The translations under genes were made by a program, and so were the position numbers. From Oleiharenicola lentus (GTDB taxonomy: Bacteria; Verrucomicrobiota; Verrucomicrobiia; Opitutales; Opitutaceae): a DNA stretch of 64,000 bases. Shown in pieces: positions 60,904-64,000 of the stretch. The stretch is taken from contig NZ_SDHX01000002.1 in the NCBI RefSeq assembly GCF_004118375.1, forward strand, positions 485,001-549,000. Direction: 5' to 3'. The notes under the pieces were generated by a model that saw only the letters and a list, made by a program, of their open reading frames with translations, did no database searches and was not told the origin of the DNA. Position 1 is the stretch's first letter, and every line of letters begins with the position of its first letter.

Positions 60904-60934
60904 GGTAAACCGCCTCGTTATTGCTTAATCTGTC

Positions 60935-62095
60935 CTACGCCACGCCCTCGTATTCCGCCAACACCGTCGCGTCGGACTCGTGGCTCCGCGCGGCCTGCAG
61001 CAACGTCCCGGCCCCGCCCCCCGCCAGCCGCCGCACGGCCCAGACGGCGTGTGCCCGCACCAAGGGCAATTCGTGCGTGGCCAGGCCGACGAGAGCCGGC
61101 AGCAGCGTTCCATCCCCGGAATTGCCAGCCACGACGCAGGCGTTGCGCAAAAGACCGGACAGTTTCAGCCGTTTGACCGCCGTGCCCTTGAAGACCGCCG
61201 CGAACCGCACCGGCGTAAGCTCGAGGATTTCCTGGAGCGACAACTCGGCAACCTCCCCGCGCACCGATAGCAGAACGCGCCGCCCCTCCTGCGCAAATCG
61301 GTTCCACGGGCAAACCTCCAGGCACACGTCGCACCCGTAGATCCGCGTGCCGATACCCGCGCGCTGTTCGCGCGGGATGAGACCCTTGTTCTCAATCGTC
61401 TGGTAGGAGATGCAACGGCGAGCGTCCACCACACCGGGCTCCGGAAAGGCCTGCGTCGGGCACGCGTCGAGACAGCGGGTGCATTTCCCGCACAGCAAGC
61501 CCGCCGGCTCCTCGGCGCCCGGCCGCGCGAATTCCGGACGCAGCGGCGTATCGGGCTCGATGGCCAGGCGCGTCAGAATGCACGCGAGGAACAGCCAGTT
61601 GCCGTGCTCACGCGAGATCAGCATGGCGTTCTTGCCACGAAACCCAAGCCCGCTGCGTGCCGCCCACCCGCGCTCCAAGACCGGCCCGGTGTCCACGTAA
61701 TACCGGTAGTCCGCCGCCTCCGCGGCGTATTCCTGCTCCAACAATCGCCCTGCCGCGGCCAGGCCGGCCTTGATCGTGTCGTGGTAGTCCGTGTGCAGGA
61801 CGTAACGCGCCCACTTCGGACCCTTGGTCTCAATCCCGGACCAATAGTTCACGCCCAGCATGATCACGCTGCGCACGCCCGGCAGCACCAGCTCCGGGTT
61901 GCCGCGCTTCTCCGCCCCACGCTCGATCCAGGCCATGTCGGCGTGGTGGCCGGCTTCGAGCCACGAACGCAAAGATTCGCCGCCTGGCCGGGTCGCCGCC
62001 GCAAAGCGCACGGCATCAAAACCCAGGGCCCGCAGCTGCTCGCGCAGTTTTTCGCGCTGCGCTCCCGTCACCACCGGGCCTGCCTGCGTGGTCAT
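60935..62095 (-). CDS. queG: Epoxyqueuosine reductase
   Basis: This 386-aa cobalamin- and Fe-S-dependent enzyme does the last step of queuosine synthesis on tRNA. It has the N-terminal LREQLRALGFDAVRFA, the B12-binding region with YHDTIKAGL and YVDTGPVLERGWAARSGLGF, and two ferredoxin-type clusters: CGKCTRCLDACPTQAF (about 212) and CDVCLEVCPWNRF (about 264). A HEAT-like C-terminal part follows (about 300-375). It overlaps aroK by 4 bases and is convergent with the thioesterase gene. Confidence 0.93.
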   Translation of the reverse strand: MTTQAGPVVTGAQREKLREQLRALGFDAVRFAAATRPGGESLRSWLEAGHHADMAWIERGAEKRGNPELVLPGVRSVIMLGVNYWSGIETKGPKWARYVLHTDYHDTIKAGLAAAGRLLEQEYAAEAADYRYYVDTGPVLERGWAARSGLGFRGKNAMLISREHGNWLFLACILTRLAIEPDTPLRPEFARPGAEEPAGLLCGKCTRCLDACPTQAFPEPGVVDARRCISYQTIENKGLIPREQRAGIGTRIYGCDVCLEVCPWNRFAQEGRRVLLSVRGEVAELSLQEILELTPVRFAAVFKGTAVKRLKLSGLLRNACVVAGNSGDGTLLPALVGLATHELPLVRAHAVWAVRRLAGGGAGTLLQAARSHESDATVLAEYEGVA

Positions 62096-62622
62096 TTCTT
62101 GCCGAACGACGCGGCTTCCTGACGATACACGCGCAGCACATGGGCCGCGATTTCACGCAACGGCCGCTTGTCGGTCAGCACCAGCGTGCCCGACCGGCGG
62201 TAAAGAGCCTCGCGCTGGGCGTAGAGGTCGCGCAGGCGCTGCTCGGGATTCTCCACCGCCAGCAAGGGCCGGTGCGTCGCGTGCAGCGTACGCTGGATGA
62301 TCGTGTCGATCGGGGCATGCATGCAGACCACCACGCCGCGCCCACGCAGCAGCTCCAGCATGCCGGGCGGCACGATCAGGCCGCCGCCGCACGACACCAC
62401 GCAGCGTTTCGCCGGATGCCCGCGCTCGACAAACCCGCGCTCCATTGCTCGGAACGCCGCTTCGCCCTGCTCCGCGAAGATCTGCGACACGGGTTTGCCC
62501 TGCAGCCGCTCGATCTCGTGGTCGCTGTCCACGAAGTCGAAGCCCACCTGCCGCGCCACGAGCCGGCCGACGGTGCTCTTGCCCGTGCCCATGAAACCGA
62601 CGAGGTAGAGGTTGGTGTCCAT
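62092..62622 (-). CDS. aroK: Shikimate kinase
   Basis: This 176-aa kinase phosphorylates shikimate in aromatic amino-acid synthesis. It has the P-loop LVGFMGTGKSTVGRLVA, DFVDSDHEIERLQG (shikimate-binding Asp), IFAEQGEAAFRAMER (the E-x-x-FR pattern) and VVSCGGGLIVPP. A lid with RPLLA follows (about 120). Length is typical. The stop lies 3 bases inside the queG start region, which indicates co-translation. The upstream extension of the frame has no family match, so ATG 62622 is used. Confidence 0.94.
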   Translation of the reverse strand: MDTNLYLVGFMGTGKSTVGRLVARQVGFDFVDSDHEIERLQGKPVSQIFAEQGEAAFRAMERGFVERGHPAKRCVVSCGGGLIVPPGMLELLRGRGVVVCMHAPIDTIIQRTLHATHRPLLAVENPEQRLRDLYAQREALYRRSGTLVLTDKRPLREIAAHVLRVYRQEAASFGKK

Positions 62623-62697
62623 CCTTGGCCGCAAGCGAAGGGTCCGCCCCGCCCCGGCGCAAGTCCGCTTCGCAGCGTTGCGCGTCACGGACCGGGC

Positions 62698-62730
62698 AAA
62701 ACAAAAACGCCCCCCATGAAGGGAGGCGTT
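62698..62730 (-). terminator. Intrinsic terminator after the FKBP gene
   Basis: On the minus strand AACGCCTCCC and GGGGGGCGTT pair with one G-U around TTCAT and are followed by TTTGTTTT. It separates the FKBP gene from aroK-queG. Confidence 0.82.
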
Positions 62731-62756
62731 GCGGAAAGCGAAATGCAGAAGGGCGG

Positions 62757-63650
62757 TTACTTGGCCGCGGGAGCGGGAGGCGCATCCTTGATGCCGACGA
62801 TTTCGACGTCAAAGACGAGAGTGGCGCCGGGCGGAATGGCGCCGGGGGCGCCGTTGTCGCCATAGGCGAGCGCGGGCGGGATGTGCAGCTTCAGCTTGCT
62901 GCCGACCGATCCCTTCTGGAGGCCCTCGAACAGGCCGGGAATGATGCCCTGCGGGCTCTGCGGCGTGGCCGCCTGCAGCAGCAGGTCCGCCGGCTGCGGC
63001 GCCTCGACATTCGAATCAAACACCTGGCCGTTCACGAGCGCGCCGGTGTAGCGGATGCTGACAACCTGGCCGGGCTTCGGCGCATTACCTTTGCCGGCCT
63101 GCACCACCTCATAAACGAGCCCGCTCGGCAGCACCACGGCGTTCTTGTTCTCCTTCAGCTTGGTGAAATACTCGGTGCCCGCAGCCAGCTGGGCCGCGCG
63201 GATCTTGCCAAGGAAAACCTCCTGCTTCTTGCCCATGAATTCCTGCAGCTGCACCTGAACCTGCTGCGGGTCGTAGGGCAGGTCCTTGCCACTGAGCGCG
63301 AGGGCGATGCCCCGGAGCATCGATTCGCGGAGGGCCGGGGTGATCTCCAGCGCCTGCAGCTGGGTGGCCATGCGGGTCTCCAGCATGAAAATGTAGCCGT
63401 AGGCCTCCATCAGCTGCGCCTCGGTGAACTTCGTCGGCGCGCCGGGGGCGGCAGCCGCCGGAGCCGCGGCGGCGGGAGCCGACGCGGGCGCCGCGGCCTT
63501 CGGGGCCGGGGTTGACGCCGCCGGGGCCGGAGCGGGCTTGTTCGGCGAGGTTACGCCGGGAACTTCAAATTTGACCGCGTCCTGAGCGGAAGCGGCGACC
63601 AGCAAGCTCAGACCGACGAGGCCTGCAACGATGCGAGAGGTGAATTTCAT
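62757..63650 (-). CDS. Periplasmic Mip-like FKBP-type peptidyl-prolyl isomerase
   Basis: This 297-aa protein has a signal peptide (IVAGLVGLSLLVAASA) and a long Ala/Pro linker (about 30-70). A helical dimerisation-like region follows (75-160, with GIALALSGKDLPYDPQQVQ). The C-terminal FKBP domain (about 175-285) has VVSIRYTGALVNGQVFDSN, GIIPGLFEGLQKG and IPPALAYGDNGAPGAIPPGA. This is the Mip/FkpA layout, which assists folding of exported proteins. It is a single-gene unit with its own terminator. The Ala/Pro linker before the helical part is longer than in FkpA. Confidence 0.9.
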   Translation of the reverse strand: MKFTSRIVAGLVGLSLLVAASAQDAVKFEVPGVTSPNKPAPAPAASTPAPKAAAPASAPAAAAPAAAAPGAPTKFTEAQLMEAYGYIFMLETRMATQLQALEITPALRESMLRGIALALSGKDLPYDPQQVQVQLQEFMGKKQEVFLGKIRAAQLAAGTEYFTKLKENKNAVVLPSGLVYEVVQAGKGNAPKPGQVVSIRYTGALVNGQVFDSNVEAPQPADLLLQAATPQSPQGIIPGLFEGLQKGSVGSKLKLHIPPALAYGDNGAPGAIPPGATLVFDVEIVGIKDAPPAPAAK

Positions 63651-63826
63651 GTAGGATTGGGGAGCCCGGTTGGGAAACGGCCCGGGTGGATTTGTGCCGT
63701 CAAAGAGTCCGAAGTTGCGCAGCCCCCCTGCAAAAATCAACCCCTTAGGCGGCAGCGATTCGCGCGGGAACCGATCCAACCCCGGGCTTGTCTCGCCCCG
63801 CCTCCGCTTCCACCCTGCTCAATCCC

Positions 63827-64000
63827 ATGAACGAAAACCAATTCTGGCACAGCACCGACGGCCAGATCCTCACCGTCCGCGCCAAGGGCACCGACCGTCT
63901 CACCCTCACCGTCGCCTTCTGGCCGCGCCATCCGGCCGAGATGGAGTTCCTCCGCAGCCACCTTGCCGCCCTCCGTTTCACCGAGCGCAGTTCACTCGCC
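63827..64000 (+). CDS. Truncated gene of unknown function at window end
   Basis: ATG 63827 opens a frame that continues past the window (58 codons visible), beginning MNENQFWHSTDGQILTVRAK and running through LTLTVAFWPRHPAEMEFLRS. There is no signal peptide or known motif. It starts 176 bases from the divergent FKBP gene. Confidence 0.45.
   Translation, partial: MNENQFWHSTDGQILTVRAKGTDRLTLTVAFWPRHPAEMEFLRSHLAALRFTERSSLA

Noticed and set aside
1-64000. tRNA, rRNA, CRISPR arrays, prophage or riboswitches
   Set aside because: No cloverleaf, rRNA segment, regular direct-repeat array, phage structural gene or recognisable riboswitch core was seen on either strand.

Overview
The window is a GC-rich, densely packed bacterial chromosome segment with about 60 genes and few gaps. 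Gene content points to Verrucomicrobiota, most likely Opitutaceae. The basis is the free-standing biotin carboxylase subunits, a FloA/NfeD membrane-microdomain operon, a single TatA protein, NAD-sugar enzymes of an unusual type, U32, UbiB and phasin genes, and small secreted proteins with a TonB-box-like segment. This taxonomic call is inference; no rRNA or tRNA gene is present to anchor it.

Layout. 1-680 is a decayed IS3-family transposase. 0.87-4.2 kb has accB-accC, facing purN-prmA. 4.3-10.3 kb has a DUF2937-like gene, the manA-grpE-dnaJ chaperone operon on the minus strand, and ftsK. 10.4-16.1 kb has a RodZ-like protein, the minus-strand operon NfeD/ClpP protease - NfeD - FloA - coiled-coil membrane protein, an aldose-epimerase-like enzyme and TatA. 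16.2-24.4 kb has an ABC-2 exporter, small exported or membrane proteins, Smr, AIM24 and DUF4199 proteins, an ECF sigma / anti-sigma / PDZ operon and a LysR regulator. 24.5-30.5 kb has phasin-ubiB, a long U32 peptidase-family protein and an adenylate-kinase-like protein.

30.5-49.6 kb is a surface-polysaccharide locus: nucleotide-sugar enzymes (CDP-tyvelose-epimerase-like, an NRS/ER-like epimerase/reductase, rmlB, rmlA), four family-2-type glycosyltransferases plus a polyprenyl-phosphate type, four GT4 enzymes, two large polytopic membrane proteins and a PLP-dependent alpha-oxoamine synthase. A similar beta-rich module appears to recur in several of these proteins. 49.8-52.9 kb is a LysR gene divergent from leuC-leuD, and 53.0-54.7 kb is a GH43 glycosidase.

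54.7-59.1 kb is a compact minus-strand lipid-type operon: an ACP-dehydratase fusion, a ketosynthase, an SDR and an MGDG-synthase-like glycosyltransferase. A divergent GT4 and a hotdog thioesterase sit beside it. The window ends with aroK-queG, a Mip-like FKBP and a truncated gene.

The best candidates for undescribed biology are (i) the ACP-DH / KS / SDR / processive-type glycosyltransferase locus, which looks like a self-contained module for making and glycosylating a modified acyl chain; (ii) the polysaccharide locus in which one plant-like epimerase/reductase appears to replace RmlC and RmlD; and (iii) the shared beta module across that locus. Three unrelated palindromic intergenic repeats (49.63, 52.22 and 60.84 kb) indicate small mobile or REP-like elements.
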